NCBI GenBank assembly: GCA_002698425.1
Contig: NZXU01000029.1
Span: 1 to 56,410, forward strand
Source: Ahrensia sp.
GTDB taxonomy: Bacteria; Pseudomonadota; Alphaproteobacteria; Rhizobiales; Rhizobiaceae
Length of the DNA: 56,410 nt
Reading direction: 5' to 3'
The translations under genes were made by a program, and so were the position numbers. Positions 8,444-16,875 of this stretch are shown here, one piece after another. The notes under the pieces are model-generated. The model was not told the origin of the DNA and did no database searches. It saw only the letters and a list, made by a program, of their open reading frames with translations. The stretch's first letter is position 1. Each line of letters opens with the position of its first letter.

Positions 8444-8554
8444 ATCCTATATTAGAGATTCCCGATGATCACTATCCTATATCGAAGGATTGACATCTGG
8501 AGCATGGAGCATTAGATACATCATCCTGATCACACAGCATTTCTGATCTAGGAT
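8444..8554. promoter_or_regulatory. Operator/promoter region of the hipBA-like operon
   Basis: A strong promoter is visible: TTGACA (8490-8495), a 17-base spacer, and TAGATA (8513-8518). Around it are repeated dyad elements: ATCCTATAT at 8444-8452 and again at 8474-8482, with TATCC (8473-8477) facing GGAT (8487-8490) across 9 bases and overlapping the -35. A further ATCCT (8523-8527) and AGGAT (8550-8554) pair lies just before the start codon. The known E. coli HipB operator is TATCC-N8-GGATA, so autorepression by the HipB-like protein is likely. Confidence 0.6.
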
Positions 8555-8562
8555 TATGTATC

Positions 8563-9153
8563 GTGTCTTACCAGAGCGAAAGCCTAACCGAGCAGGCGCG
8601 CGAAGTTCGCGAGGCCTCTGGCGTGAGTCAGCGCGCGCTTAGCGAGCGGGCTGGGCTGACTCAGAGCCATATCTCACAAATCGAAAGCGGCAAGATGGAA
8701 CCCGGGTTGTCGAGTTTCATCGATATGACTCGCGCGCTCGATCTCGAGCTCATGCTCGTGCCGAAAAAACTTGTTCCCGCAGTGCTGAGCCTCGTGAGGG
8801 CGCAAGCAACGCCCGACATGCATATCAATGCCGGTCAGCCGAACGACAAGCGTTTTGCCCGCGCCGAGCGCTTGGTCAAGAAACTGAAGCACCTCTACGG
8901 CAGTTCGGCCGATCTCGATCGCATCGAAGATACGCTGCGTTTTTTGCGCCGCGTGAATCTCAGCGATCAGGAGATGCAATTGGTACGTGACCTGATCGCG
9001 CGCCTCGATCGATATCAGGCGAGCGAGCAGGCGGCGCCGGTCGTGCGTGACATCGCGCAGAACCTGCAGCGACTTCGCAACTCAATTGCCCATGCAGCAC
9101 CGTCCGAGCCTCGCCCCGCCTATGCGCTGGACGATGGAGACGAAGATGCCTGA
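8563..9153 (+). CDS. HipB-like XRE-family antitoxin/regulator
   Basis: The N-terminal 70 residues form an XRE helix-turn-helix (ASGVSQRALSERAGLTQSH, then QIESGKMEPGLSSF), as in HipB-type repressors that neutralise HipA and repress the operon. At 196 residues it is about twice the length of E. coli HipB. The extra C-terminal domain, about residues 100-196, contains a helical part and the segment NLQRLRNSIAHAAPSEPRPA and is of unknown role. Translation starts at GTG 8563. The end overlaps the start of the HipA-like gene, supporting a toxin-antitoxin pair. Confidence 0.82.
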   Translation: MSYQSESLTEQAREVREASGVSQRALSERAGLTQSHISQIESGKMEPGLSSFIDMTRALDLELMLVPKKLVPAVLSLVRAQATPDMHINAGQPNDKRFARAERLVKKLKHLYGSSADLDRIEDTLRFLRRVNLSDQEMQLVRDLIARLDRYQASEQAAPVVRDIAQNLQRLRNSIAHAAPSEPRPAYALDDGDEDA

Positions 9154-10375
9154 CGTCTCGGTTCTCGACGTGCGGCTCTATGACGAGCCGATCGGCACGC
9201 TGACCCATTTGCAGGGGGAGCGAACGATTTTCGCCTTCAACGAAGACTACGTCGAGAACCAGGATCGACCGACCCTCAGCCTGTCGTTCAAGGACGATCT
9301 AGGTGGCCTCATCACCAATATCCGCCCGACCCGACGGGTCGTACCGCCATTCTTTTCAAACCTGCTGCCGGAGGGCGGCCTACGCCGGTATCTTGCGGAG
9401 CGGGCAGGGGTCAACCAGCAGCGGGAATTCTTCCTGCTGTGGGTGCTGGGCCTCGACTTGCCAGGAGCTCTGTCGATTCATCCGGCGGCAGGGGACGCCC
9501 TTCCGCCTAGCGCCGACGATGATTTGCCGGAGAACGCCAAACCCAATGCGCTGCGCTTTTCACTCGCCGGTGTGCAGCTCAAATTTTCCGCGTTCGCGAA
9601 CGCTGGGAAGGGTGGGGGCCTGACCATTCCCGCCGAAGGCGTCGGCGGCTCTTGGATCGTGAAGCTTCCGTCCCAGCAGTTCGCCGGCGTTCCGGAGAAC
9701 GAGTTTTCGATGATGACGCTCGCTGGCATGATCGGCATGGAGGTGCCGGTTATCAACTTAGTCGACCTCGATGCGATCGCCGGCATCCCAGAAGGCGTAG
9801 GCGAGCTCAAGGGACAAGCGCTCGCCGTCAGCCGCTTCGACCGAACCGCCGACGGTCCTGTCCACACCGAAGATTTCGCGCAGGTTTTCGGGGTCTTCCC
9901 TGACGACAAATACAAGCGCGCGAGCTACGCCAATATTGCGCGGGTCATCGGCACCGAGGCGGGGGACGTCGGCGCCGCCGAGTTCATTCGCCGGATCGTG
10001 TACAGCGCGCTGATCGGAAATGGCGACATGCATCTCAAGAACTGGTCGCTAATCTATCCGGATCGGCGATCGGCAGCGTTGTCGCCGGCATACGATCTCG
10101 TGTCGACCATTCCCTATATCGAGGGTGAGGACACGGCTGCGCTCAATTTCTCCAGGACCAAGAAGATGGCCGAGTTCGATGTCGACGAGCTTCGGCACCT
10201 GGCGGCCAAGGCCCTTCTGTCCGAAAAGCTGGTCATCGACACCGCCACGGAAACCGTCCAGCGCTTCCGTCAGGTCTGGCAGACCGAGAAGGAACATCTT
10301 CCTCTCGCCGCCACGGTAGTGAAGGCAATCGACGCGCACGCGCCAACCGTGCCGCTACACGCTGAACTCGCATGA
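9146..10375 (+). CDS. HipA-like Ser/Thr kinase toxin
   Basis: The 409-residue protein has the HipA N-terminal subdomain (FNEDYVENQDRPTLSLSF) and the HipA kinase core. Visible motifs are GSWIVKLPS (nucleotide-binding lysine), GNGDMHLKNWSL (catalytic D and N region) and LSPAYDLVST (metal-binding Asp). HipA toxins phosphorylate translation factors such as glutamyl-tRNA synthetase and cause dormancy; the target here is unknown. The chosen ATG at 9146 overlaps the end of the regulator gene, with GGAGACGAAG before it. Its stop overlaps the start of the large STAND-like gene (ATGA), making a three-gene operon. Confidence 0.9.
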   Translation: MPDVSVLDVRLYDEPIGTLTHLQGERTIFAFNEDYVENQDRPTLSLSFKDDLGGLITNIRPTRRVVPPFFSNLLPEGGLRRYLAERAGVNQQREFFLLWVLGLDLPGALSIHPAAGDALPPSADDDLPENAKPNALRFSLAGVQLKFSAFANAGKGGGLTIPAEGVGGSWIVKLPSQQFAGVPENEFSMMTLAGMIGMEVPVINLVDLDAIAGIPEGVGELKGQALAVSRFDRTADGPVHTEDFAQVFGVFPDDKYKRASYANIARVIGTEAGDVGAAEFIRRIVYSALIGNGDMHLKNWSLIYPDRRSAALSPAYDLVSTIPYIEGEDTAALNFSRTKKMAEFDVDELRHLAAKALLSEKLVIDTATETVQRFRQVWQTEKEHLPLAATVVKAIDAHAPTVPLHAELA

Positions 10376-13251
10376 GCGGAGACCCCGTTTTGGTTCCTGT
10401 GGCGCACCCAGCGACGATACTCGACCCGGCACAGCTTACCCGTATCGAAGCTGTCCATCGCGGTTTCCTTTTTCAGCATCTCTACACCGTGCAGTGCCTG
10501 CTGAAGGCGGCGGAATTGTCGGTGCAGAGCGTCGACGTCGAGAGCGACGAAGACGTCGAGGTACAATTTGAAGGACGGCGTATTTACGTGCAGGTGAAGC
10601 ACCGGAAACAACCGCTCGCCTGGAGTGACATCGAGGAGGCTTTGGCGCGCTTTGGAGAATTGCGTGCCGCCCATGGGCGCGGTGAGCGCGACGGGGAGCC
10701 GGGCTTCCTCGTCGTCAGCAATGCGGCTCCGAACGGCCCCCTCGCCGCTCGGATTGCCACGGCCGATTGGCCGGTTGACGTCCACATCGACTGGCCTGCG
10801 GCAGATCCCCGCGAGCGGATTCTGCCAGCCCCACAGGCCTCGCTCATCGAAGCGACGGAAGTCGCGAGCCAGATGGCCGGGAGCTTGCCCTTTGCCACGC
10901 TTGCTCCGGAGACCCTCGTCTGGAAACTGGCCGGGCTTGTGTCTCTCGCCGCCACCGGAGAAGACAAGAAGCTGGATCACACCTTCCAGACCGAAGAGCT
11001 CCCCCGCCTTTTCGAGCAACTTATCTTGCAGTTGCAGGATCTGCCACTGCCGCCGTCTCCTTACCGGGTTCAGGAACACGAACCCCACCTGCAGTCCGGC
11101 GAAAGGGTCAGGCTGATCGTCGGCTATTCGGGGGCCGGCAAGACGTCTTGGCTGGCGCAGTCCGCGCAGCATGCCTCAGGCAGTCTGGTCTACATCGACG
11201 TCGGCGACACCCCGGGCGGCGCGCTCGCCAACGCCGTCGCTCGAGAAGTGGCGGGTCGGGTGTTCGGGACTGGTCACAGGCTTGGAGAGATATTCCTGCC
11301 AGGCGCCTCCGGCCGTGAAATCCTTCAGCTTCTATCCCGACGCCTGACAGAGCAGGGCGAGACCGTGACCGTCGCCCTCGACAACGTTCACCGGCTGCCG
11401 GCGGACGATCTGATGGACGTGATCCAATCCGGCCGGAATATACGGTTTGTGCTTCTGGGTCGCCCCGAAGGCGAAGTCGCTGCCCTCGAGGCTCTCCTCG
11501 GCGCCACCCGTGAGACGCTGCTCGGATGGGCACCCGACACTGTGGCCGCGGCCGCCCGTGACGACGGCTGCCACGGAGGCGCCTCCGATTGCCAACGATT
11601 AATCGATCTCACGGGCGGGTTGCCACTTTTCGTCTTGAATGCCATCTCGGTTGCGAAATCCGACTATGACGGTTCGCTGAAACTGTTCTGCGCGGACTTG
11701 GCCCGATCGGCGCACACCAGGGAAACCGCACAGGACATTATCCTCGGACGGGTGTTCGACCGGCTCCCCGAAACCGTGGCCGGGCTTGCAGAACTGCTCA
11801 GCCTTTGCGACGCGCCCCTAACCCGCAAGGAGGTTCGGTCCTATGTTGCGGCCGCCGGAATGACCGATCGGGCAGTGTTTGACCACGGCTTTCGCCACCT
11901 TGTCGGCAAGGGTTTGCTGCAGGTCTTTGCCAATAACCGCATCAAGCTCCACGATGCCGCCCGCTCCGTCGGCAAGGGCCGGCTCCTTCTCCATGGCGAC
12001 GAAAGCGTGAAGGCGCGACAAGAAGCGCTGAGGACCGTCGTGCAGAAGAGCCTCATAGAAGGCTGGCACCCAGCCAAGCTCTCGCTCTTCCTCCGGCTGA
12101 GCGGCGAGCTCGGCCGCCTCGACGTCCTGGTCGAGATGGCGACCGAGGAGCTGTTTCACGAGATGGGCGTCTGGCCCGAAGTCGAAGCCTATCTCGAGCG
12201 CGGTGCTCAGGATGAGGCCGTTGCCCCCGACCAGCGGATCAAGGCACTCGATGGACTGGCATTCGCCGACCTGAAGGCTGGTTCGGATCGCGCCGCTCGG
12301 TGGCTCGACCAGATGGATGCACTGGTCGTGGCCCACGACCTCGGAACCGAGGAACGTCTTCGTGTCGGCATGAAGCGGATGAGCCTGTTGGCCGGCAAAG
12401 GCGACAGGCGCGGCGCGATGAGCATGGTGGCAGACCTCACCCCAATCATCGAGCATCTGCCGGACGGTCATCAGCGCGTGTTTTGGTACAACGTCGCTTG
12501 CGCCGAACTAGCACTCGGCGATGCAGACGCGGCGGCCGAGCGAGTTGAGCCATTGATCATGGACTATTACGAGCAGATTGGCCTCACACCCAAGATGGTG
12601 ATCGGCAACAACGCGCCCGAGCTGTCGCGGATGATGAAGAAGGGGGCGGACGTCGATGATATCAAGCACCTTGCAGATGCTCTGGACGTGCTCGCGAAGG
12701 CGCGCGACGCTCAGCGCCAGCCCTCGCCCTTCGCTCGCATCCATGCCCTGAAATTCTACGATCTGGCTCGCGCCCCGGACTCCATGTTTCGGGTGGGGCA
12801 AGACCTCGTCGATGAGTTCATCGCTAGGCGCGACTTCGAGGGCGCGCTGCAGATCATGGAGACCATAATCCTGCCGCAACTCCGGCAGTGGAAGCTGGCC
12901 GACTACCTGATCACGGTGCGTTCGCAGTACGCAGTGGTCCTTGCCTATTGCGGGCGATCTGCGGAAGCCGAAGCCGAGATGGCGCGGCTAGAGCCCTATG
13001 AGGCTGATCTGCCTCCTCTGGTGCGGAACGAACTCCGAAGTCAGCGCGAGTTGATCGCCCAACTTCGTATGTTCGGACCACCACCGAAGTGGGTCCCGCC
13101 TCCCGGTGTCATGGAGAGCCTCGCTCGCCGTTTCTCCAGAGAAGGGTCAATTCCACAGACGCCCGGGCAAACTGCCGCACGCAAGATAGGGCGCAACGAA
13201 AAATGCCCTTGCGGATCGGGCAAGAAGTACAAGCATTGCCACGGCCACTGA
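10372..13251 (+). CDS. STAND-type NTPase with nuclease-like N-terminus and SEC-C zinc motif
   Basis: Three parts are visible in 959 residues. Residues about 20-130 resemble the DUF4297/Cap4-type PD-(D/E)XK nuclease fold: GFLFQHLYTVQCLLK, an acidic stretch with D61 and E63, then VQVK with Q74 and K76. The middle is a P-loop NTPase with Walker A VGYSGAGKTS (about 250-259) and Walker B VTVALDN (about 332-338), followed by a winged-helix-like and long helical-repeat region. The last 20 residues, KCPCGSGKKYKHC, are a SEC-C zinc motif. A nuclease-NTPase-repeat order is typical of prokaryotic STAND immune sensors (Avs-like), so antiphage defence is a reasonable inference. It overlaps hipA by 4 bases. 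Confidence 0.75.
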   Translation: MSGDPVLVPVAHPATILDPAQLTRIEAVHRGFLFQHLYTVQCLLKAAELSVQSVDVESDEDVEVQFEGRRIYVQVKHRKQPLAWSDIEEALARFGELRAAHGRGERDGEPGFLVVSNAAPNGPLAARIATADWPVDVHIDWPAADPRERILPAPQASLIEATEVASQMAGSLPFATLAPETLVWKLAGLVSLAATGEDKKLDHTFQTEELPRLFEQLILQLQDLPLPPSPYRVQEHEPHLQSGERVRLIVGYSGAGKTSWLAQSAQHASGSLVYIDVGDTPGGALANAVAREVAGRVFGTGHRLGEIFLPGASGREILQLLSRRLTEQGETVTVALDNVHRLPADDLMDVIQSGRNIRFVLLGRPEGEVAALEALLGATRETLLGWAPDTVAAAARDDGCHGGASDCQRLIDLTGGLPLFVLNAISVAKSDYDGSLKLFCADLARSAHTRETAQDIILGRVFDRLPETVAGLAELLSLCDAPLTRKEVRSYVAAAGMTDRAVFDHGFRHLVGKGLLQVFANNRIKLHDAARSVGKGRLLLHGDESVKARQEALRTVVQKSLIEGWHPAKLSLFLRLSGELGRLDVLVEMATEELFHEMGVWPEVEAYLERGAQDEAVAPDQRIKALDGLAFADLKAGSDRAARWLDQMDALVVAHDLGTEERLRVGMKRMSLLAGKGDRRGAMSMVADLTPIIEHLPDGHQRVFWYNVACAELALGDADAAAERVEPLIMDYYEQIGLTPKMVIGNNAPELSRMMKKGADVDDIKHLADALDVLAKARDAQRQPSPFARIHALKFYDLARAPDSMFRVGQDLVDEFIARRDFEGALQIMETIILPQLRQWKLADYLITVRSQYAVVLAYCGRSAEAEAEMARLEPYEADLPPLVRNELRSQRELIAQLRMFGPPPKWVPPPGVMESLARRFSREGSIPQTPGQTAARKIGRNEKCPCGSGKKYKHCHGH

Positions 13252-13266
13252 TCGGAGGTCGAGCCC

Positions 13267-13506
13267 GTGCCTATTTCGAGAATTGAACGCGTCGTCGGTG
13301 GCGTCGTGACAGGGCGTGTAGAACGCGATTCTGACGGCTTCTTTGCCTGTCATGACTTCGGCTCGAATGTCGAACCAACCCGACTGGCAAGCCTCGATGA
13401 CGTGGCTGATTTCTTGCGGTTACGTCCTCGCAGCGGCGTGCGCATGAACCCCGAATGGAAGCGCATCACCAGGAACATCTATATAGACGGTGTTCTTCTG
13501 CGCTGA
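13267..13506 (+). CDS. Small protein of unknown function
   Basis: This 79-residue product follows the STAND-like gene by 15 bases, with a good ribosome site (GGAGGTCGAGCCC) before a GTG start, so it is probably the last gene of that operon. It has a basic centre (RLRPRSGVRMNPEWKRI) and no membrane segment or cysteines beyond one. I do not recognise the family. Its tight position suggests an accessory role to the upstream NTPase, but nothing in the sequence shows which. Confidence 0.6.
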   Translation: MPISRIERVVGGVVTGRVERDSDGFFACHDFGSNVEPTRLASLDDVADFLRLRPRSGVRMNPEWKRITRNIYIDGVLLR

Positions 13507-13575
13507 TCTCCGCACGGCTGACACACTTCTCGGTTCGAACTGGGCCGGAACCCAAGACCCCGGAGCTCCTGCTCC

Positions 13576-16500
13576 TCACTCCGCGGGGAGGACCGTCACG
13601 ATTTCTCCGGTGGTCATGTACACAATCGCGGCCCGTGGTGCCGAAGTTGCCCGAAGGTAGCCCTGCAGCTGCTGGACATACGCGGCGCGGTGCAGCGCAG
13701 TGTCGCGATCGCTTTTCCAGTCCAGAACCTCAATGACCTTGCCATCCTCGATAGCGATCGCATCGACACGGCCGGCGAGAAGGTCGCCAGGCGCCGGTTC
13801 GCCCCAAACGGAGAGCTCCGGTACAAGGAAGGGGAGAAGATCCTGCACATACGGAAGCAGAAATGTCTTGAGCGCAGTCGCCGCGAGTTCGCCGGGGACC
13901 GGCAGCTCATCCGTGGGTTCGATGGCGAGAAGCTCATCGCGAAGGCGCTCGGCGCGGGAGTCAATATCATCCTGTGCCGAAAGTTCCCCGGTCAAAAGCT
14001 CTTCCATAAGCTTGTGCAGGATCAGCCCCCGAATCCTGCCGGCGCCGATCGGCTCGACATAGTCGAACGTGCTGGTTGGCTCGACTGTCACGGCAGGGGT
14101 AATGATCTCGGCCCGGTCGGTATCATGCACGCTAGGGTTCACCCAGCGCAGTGCCGGCGTCGCTGTCCGCACAACCGCAGCCTGCCGCGCGAAAGTGTCG
14201 GCATCCTGTGCCGCCACCTCGGCCTCGGGGCCGGTTGTGCGTCGTGGTCCGAGCATATGGAGCCTGAGTTCTTCGAGGAGGTCGAATCGGAGATTGACCA
14301 GCTTCGACCAGGCAGCAGGTCTTGCAGAGGAAAGATAAGGCACGATCAACAGGTCGCGGGCGCGCGTGCACGCGACATACCACATGCGCTGATTTTCAAG
14401 CGCCTGACGCCACGCCTGCTCCTCACGGGCAAGTGTAAGGGCCGAGGAGGAAACGCCCCCTATCACCCAGTGAAGTGTGTTGTCGGAGCGGCGATGCACA
14501 AATCGCTCCGGTGGCCTTGCTTGTGTCCCCATGTTGATTGGGATCACCACAGGCCATTCCAGGCCTTTCGCGCTGTGAATGGTTACGATCTCGACCGCGT
14601 CTCTCGAGGCGTCGATCCTTCCTTCCTGACGCGCGGCCCGTCGATCCCAGTCGAACTGGAGATGGCGGACGAAAGCCCGGAGCCCCCGAACGTCAAAGGG
14701 CCGCGCGAGCTCCATGATCTGATCGAGGTTGGCGAGAGCGCGCGCGGCACGATTGTTGCCGCTGCGCGCCGATAGCGCGACGCGCAACTGGAGCTGCTCG
14801 ATTGCCTCGGCCAGGAGCACGCGCGGCGTCGTGATGTTCACGCGCGCGCGAAGTTTCTGCATCGTTTCCAAGACGGAGCGGGCGACGCCATGTAATACCA
14901 ACGTCGGTGGGGTCGTGATGTCGAATAGTCCCGTAGGAGAGGCATCCGGTCCGGCTTGATGCACCTCTTCGGCGATATCGAGCAGTTCTTCGTCCGTGAG
15001 GCCGACCATCGGGCCGCGCATGAAGGCGCCGAACGCAAGCCGGTCGCGCGAATCCGCGAGTGCCCGCAACAGCGCCAGCACATCCTGGGTCTCCTGCTGC
15101 AGGAGCAGCGTTTTTCCGGCCTGCGATGCAACGGCAATCCCGAGCGCCTCCAGGGCGCGCTCGTAGCGCCAGAGCTCTGTGCCGGTCGGAGCCAACAGCG
15201 CGATGTCACCTGCCTCGAGAAGACGGCGCTTTCCGGTGTGCTCATCTTCGATATCGATAGCGCCGATGAGCTTAGAGCAGATCTGAGCAATGACGACCGC
15301 CTCGTCATCCCGTTGCTGCGCCATGTTTGCCTTTTGGCCGTCGCCTATGGCCACATGCGACGCGCAGGCGAGTCCGTGCAGCGCTCCCTCGCGGGTCGCC
15401 GCGAGTGCGCCATAGCTTGGCTGTCCGTCTGCGTCGAGTACCGGCTGGAACACGCTATTCACGTAGTCGATGATGCCTGGCTGGCAGCGGAAATTGGCGC
15501 CGACATGGATGATGCGGTCGTCCCCGAAACGCGCAATGGCCTGCTTCGCCTGCTTGTAGCTATCAATGTTGGCGCCACGGAAGGCATAGATCGATTGCTT
15601 GGGATCGCCGACGACAAACAGCGCTCCATCGCGAAGGTCCGCGTCCTGCCATCGCTTGGGCATGCTACGCGCCGAGATCGAAAACAGGATACTGGCTTGG
15701 ATCGGATCGGTGTCCTGGAATTCATCGACGAGGATATGCGCAAAGCGCTCACCGATAGCGGCGCGCACCACATCATTGGTGGTGACCAGGGTATGGGCGC
15801 GCAGCAGCAGATCATCGAAATCAAGAACAGCGGCGTCTTCCTTGCGTTGCCTGTAGAGCTCCGTGACCGGATCGAGGGCACGAGACATCTGGCCGACCAT
15901 GGCATCGCCAATCTGGCCAAGCAGATCAGAAAACCGGTTCACACAGATATGGAAGAGCTCGTCTGCCTGCTGGCAGAGTGCCGTCCCGTCGTCTTTTCCA
16001 TACGCCGATTTCCAGCGACCAAGATTGCGCGGCTCGGTGAACGTAAACGCGTTCCACTTCATCGAGGGCGTGCGCGGCGGATCGGCAAGTTCCCACAGTT
16101 GGGCGAAGGTCGGTTCCGTCTCGAAACAGTTCTCATAGAAGTCGGCGAGCGTCTCGAATTCCTCGATCAATGCTCCGGTGCTGCGCTCCTTGGGGTAGGC
16201 TGCGTACCAACGTCGAAATGCGCGGACGCTCTCGACAAAGTCGATGTCCTTGCGCAACGAGAGATCGACCGGAACTGTGCTGGCGCCGGGATGCGCCAGC
16301 TTGAGCTTGGCAAGGTCGAAGCTGTCCTTGACGACCTTTAGCGGCTCAAACTTGGAGAGGACAGCGACGGGATCCTCCCCTTCCTGCAAGCCGCGAGAGA
16401 GGCGGTCGAACAGCCAGCCAGAGATGACCCTCTCGAACATCGCATCCGCGGTGGGTGCATCCATCATCTGCGATCCGGGGTCGAGCTCCGTTTCGACGGC

Positions 16501-16875
16501 GTAGGCCATGATGATCTGCTGACAAAAGGCGTGAATCGTGCACGCGGTCATCTCGTCGAAGGCGTCAACGGCCGAGCTGAGGATATCCCTTTTGTCGTTG
16601 AGCAGTTCGAGGGTGACGGCGCCGCGCAGGACCTTCGGAATTTCACCCGCCAGCAGCTGCGTGGCGTACTCACGAATACGCAGCGACAGTTCGCTGGCGG
16701 CCAGCTCGGTGAAGGTGATCGCCGCGATGCTGCGAGGCGGTGTTCCATCCAGCATCAGCATGACGACGCGACCGGCAATCAGCGATGTCTTGCCCGTGCC
16801 CGCGGCCGCCTCGACAAGCAGCGTCCTGTCGAGTTCGGTGAGAACACGATTGCGTTCGGTGGCATCGCTCAGCAT
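13576..16875 (-). CDS. AddA-like UvrD-family helicase with C-terminal nuclease
   Basis: The 1099-residue protein is a superfamily 1 helicase. It has Walker A AAAGTGKTS near residue 20, motif II VDEFQDTDPIQ, VGDPKQSIYAFRGA, and the TIHSAKGLEWPVV motif, followed by a RecB-type PD-(D/E)XK nuclease with AIEDGKVIEVLDWKSD near the C-terminus. This matches AddA, the helicase-nuclease subunit that processes DNA ends. Its start (ATG 16875, with a GTG one codon earlier) overlaps the stop of the AddB-like gene, so the two are coupled. A plasmid-borne extra AddAB-like pair beside toxin-antitoxin genes suggests DNA-end processing in defence instead of housekeeping repair; that is inference. Confidence 0.88.
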   Translation of the reverse strand: MLSDATERNRVLTELDRTLLVEAAAGTGKTSLIAGRVVMLMLDGTPPRSIAAITFTELAASELSLRIREYATQLLAGEIPKVLRGAVTLELLNDKRDILSSAVDAFDEMTACTIHAFCQQIIMAYAVETELDPGSQMMDAPTADAMFERVISGWLFDRLSRGLQEGEDPVAVLSKFEPLKVVKDSFDLAKLKLAHPGASTVPVDLSLRKDIDFVESVRAFRRWYAAYPKERSTGALIEEFETLADFYENCFETEPTFAQLWELADPPRTPSMKWNAFTFTEPRNLGRWKSAYGKDDGTALCQQADELFHICVNRFSDLLGQIGDAMVGQMSRALDPVTELYRQRKEDAAVLDFDDLLLRAHTLVTTNDVVRAAIGERFAHILVDEFQDTDPIQASILFSISARSMPKRWQDADLRDGALFVVGDPKQSIYAFRGANIDSYKQAKQAIARFGDDRIIHVGANFRCQPGIIDYVNSVFQPVLDADGQPSYGALAATREGALHGLACASHVAIGDGQKANMAQQRDDEAVVIAQICSKLIGAIDIEDEHTGKRRLLEAGDIALLAPTGTELWRYERALEALGIAVASQAGKTLLLQQETQDVLALLRALADSRDRLAFGAFMRGPMVGLTDEELLDIAEEVHQAGPDASPTGLFDITTPPTLVLHGVARSVLETMQKLRARVNITTPRVLLAEAIEQLQLRVALSARSGNNRAARALANLDQIMELARPFDVRGLRAFVRHLQFDWDRRAARQEGRIDASRDAVEIVTIHSAKGLEWPVVIPINMGTQARPPERFVHRRSDNTLHWVIGGVSSSALTLAREEQAWRQALENQRMWYVACTRARDLLIVPYLSSARPAAWSKLVNLRFDLLEELRLHMLGPRRTTGPEAEVAAQDADTFARQAAVVRTATPALRWVNPSVHDTDRAEIITPAVTVEPTSTFDYVEPIGAGRIRGLILHKLMEELLTGELSAQDDIDSRAERLRDELLAIEPTDELPVPGELAATALKTFLLPYVQDLLPFLVPELSVWGEPAPGDLLAGRVDAIAIEDGKVIEVLDWKSDRDTALHRAAYVQQLQGYLRATSAPRAAIVYMTTGEIVTVLPAE

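Noticed and set aside
13690..14775. Long plus-strand open frame within the AddA-like gene
   Set aside because: It lies antisense to clear helicase motifs and its translation has no recognisable domain; it is a product of high GC.
14956..16341. 461-codon plus-strand open frame within the AddA-like gene
   Set aside because: Antisense to conserved UvrD motifs, no ribosome site, no domain.
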